Assembly: GCA_027596945.1 (NCBI GenBank) | Contig: JADGJH010000094.1 | Coordinates: 1 to 31,502 of the forward strand | Source: Physocladia obscura | Taxonomy: Eukaryota; Chytridiomycota; Chytridiomycetes; Chytridiales; Chytriomycetaceae | DNA: 31,502 bases | Reading direction: 5' to 3' | In this document: piece after piece, positions 30,196-31,502 of the stretch | Layout of the letters: the number at the start of each line of letters is the position of its first letter | Numbering within the stretch: position 1 is the first letter of the stretch | Notes under the pieces: model-generated | Told to the model about the DNA's origin: nothing | What the model saw: only the letters and a program-made list of their open reading frames with translations | The model's database searches: none | Program-made: the position numbers and the translations under genes

Positions 30196-30510
30196 AATGA
30201 ACTTATGATAAAATTGAATTATCAATAGCCTTCCTTTTTTTTTTTGCCATTGTACTTAAAGTTGATGAAGATGATTCTGATGCACTCATTGGATCAGACC
30301 TGCAACACATATTTGCAGTGGCAATAGACTGAAGTTCCTTGATGGTGAGACCAACTCTGCTTGTTACAGCAGAACTAGAAATATTGTTAGAGTGGTAATG
30401 ACATAAAGGAAAACTGTATTTGATTTTTGGGAGCTCATGTAATGCAGGTTGTTTGGTAGTGACAGTTACTTGTGAACCTGGTATGTTGTTGTCATTGGGG
30501 TAAATTTAAT
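30196..30510 (-). pseudogene. Unrecognised open fragment ending in a basic nuclear-signal-like tail
   Basis: A frame of about 100 codons with no early ATG is open on the minus strand. It reads GSQVTVTTKQPALHELPKIK, a His/Ser-rich stretch, VGLTIKELQSIATANMCC, a Ser-rich acidic run and MAKKKRKAIDNSILS before a TAA. I do not recognise it. It lies back to back with the DDE_3 relic and may be the remains of its partner ORF or a 3' exon. Confidence 0.3.
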
Positions 30511-30524
30511 TGACAACCTTGTAA

Positions 30525-30989
30525 ATCTCTGCTGTGCTTCATTGGAAAAAATGGGCTGCTTGATACATTTCAGACAGAAGGAACATTTGATTGCCTGAAG
30601 TTTTTAGATTGCTGTCAAACTTTTGCGCTCAAAAACAAGATTGTCAAGCAATAACCTGACATGCATTCTCTTTGGATTCTTGACAATGCAAAGATTCATT
30701 GCCACCCAGAAGTTGTCTATTACTTACACAGTCTTGGAATAATTGTTGTCTTTCTACCTGCATATTGCACATTCTTTAATCCAATTGAGGTGTTTTTTGG
30801 ACTTGTGAAACAAAAAGCAAAGCAAATATATGAAGAAAACAGTAAAAGAGACTTCAGAATTGTCATTTCTGAAGTTCTGGAAAATTTTGTGTAAAATTAC
30901 ACATATTTTTTGAGAAATGTGGATTCACAGAGCAAGGTTTTAATGCTGGAATTGCATTTGGTAATAGTGTTGATGGGTTAGAAGAATAA
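30525..30989 (+). pseudogene. Decayed DDE_3 (Tc1/mariner-like) transposase, C-terminal half
   Basis: From about 30,531 the frame reads LLCFIGKNGLLDTFQTEGTF and KIVKQ, then a stop (TAA near 30,654). From 30661 it reads LWILDNAKIHCHPEVVYYLH, SLGIIVVFLPAYCTFFNPIE and VFFGLVKQKAKQIYEENSKR. After a frameshift near 30,893 it ends FEKCGFTEQGFNAGIAFGNS. The LDNA..H, LPAY.P.FNPIE and W-less tail pattern matches DDE_3 endonucleases (second Asp and the final Glu are present). The N-terminal DNA-binding half is absent. The Pro usually found before FFNPIE is Thr here. Confidence 0.75.
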
Positions 30990-31502
30990 AACCAACTTTA
31001 TTTTAGGTCAATGATTCAAAATTGCTGAAACAAATTGTTAAATAAAAATAATTTTACCTTCTTCATAAGCAACTCCAATTGCAATAACTCCATCTTTCTT
31101 CCTTTTTTTCTCTTTCATACCTTTCATGCCCATCTTCTCTTTTCCTTTCAATTTTGACTAAGTCACAGCATATGCCACCATTATGCCAGTCTTTGATGTT
31201 GAATTTGGTGAAAAACTTCAACTTTATTTTAAAAAACTCAATGATCAACATCATCTTGATTGGTAATTCAATTTCTCAACTCAATACTGTGGGTATTTTC
31301 TGTTGGGTTTATAGCATGAGACATATCCTGTAAAACTTCCTGATGAGTTTCATTATTTGAGATTGCGGCATCAATACAAGTACCAAATGTTGAAATCTGC
31401 ATTACTCTGTGGTGAAGTGCATGGGATAAAACCCAAAATATGCCCTAACATCATTTTATTCCAATACACATAAAGAAATGATAGGTTTATTCTCCAGACA
31501 TA
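30990..31502. other. Right-end flank, no supported gene
   Basis: A/T-rich. Short open stretches occur on the plus strand (around VEFGEKLQLYFKKLNDQHHL, 31,195-31,257, and LPDEFHYLRLRHQYKYQMLK, about 31,340-31,400). They look coding in style but are broken by stops and I cannot assign them. They may be more transposon debris or an exon continuing past the window. Confidence 0.35.

Noticed and set aside
1..31502. tRNA, rRNA, CRISPR or bacterial-type operon elements
   Set aside because: None seen; genes have spliceosomal introns throughout, so this is eukaryotic nuclear DNA.

Overview
The window reads as nuclear DNA of a zoosporic, probably chytrid-like fungus. MDM34 (an ERMES tether subunit typical of fungi) and a C-terminal SWIRM protein of the Fun19/Laf type point to Fungi. 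CDK20/CCRK, a cilium-linked kinase absent from the well-studied non-flagellated fungi, points to a lineage that still makes a flagellum. Genes carry short introns, mostly 48-90 bp, and are packed tightly on both strands. All exon coordinates were worked out by hand from splice sites, reading frame and family conservation. The taxonomic call is an inference.

Left part (1 to 24,603) is a dense block of thirteen genes. In order: GAR1 (-, cut by the window edge), a mitochondrial-type helical-repeat protein (-), CDK20 (-), an MRM2-type rRNA methyltransferase with an added YwbE-like domain (+), DAD1/OST2 (+), an unrecognised disordered protein with a Cys-rich C-terminal domain (-), a predicted membrane protein joining a CBM19-like chitin-binding domain to a cytoplasmic SH3 domain (-), PI4-kinase beta/PIK1 (+), BUB3 (-), a SWIRM protein (-), COQ10 (-), MDM34 (+) and an F-box/ankyrin-like protein (-). 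Three head-to-head pairs have start codons only about 13, 23 and 35 bp apart: CDK20/MRM2, COQ10/MDM34 and the SH3 protein/PI4KB. COQ10/MDM34 is notable because ERMES sites have been linked to coenzyme Q complex placement in yeast.

Right part (about 24,680 to 31,502) holds no intact gene that I can see. It is a graveyard of DNA transposons: a pogo/Tigger-like DDE_1 relic, two Harbinger-like DDE_Tnp4 relics, a SANT/Myb-like accessory ORF relic, a DDE_3 (Tc1/mariner-like) relic and a 219-bp foldback element. From about 25.0 kb onward CpG almost vanishes and several stops are TGA where related proteins suggest Arg (CGA). That fits methylation-driven decay.

Points most worth a second look: the MRM2-YwbE fusion, the CBM19-TM-SH3 receptor-like protein, an intron that appears to be one copy of a tandem exon duplication, the COQ10/MDM34 shared promoter, a GC-AG intron, and the sharp change in CpG content.
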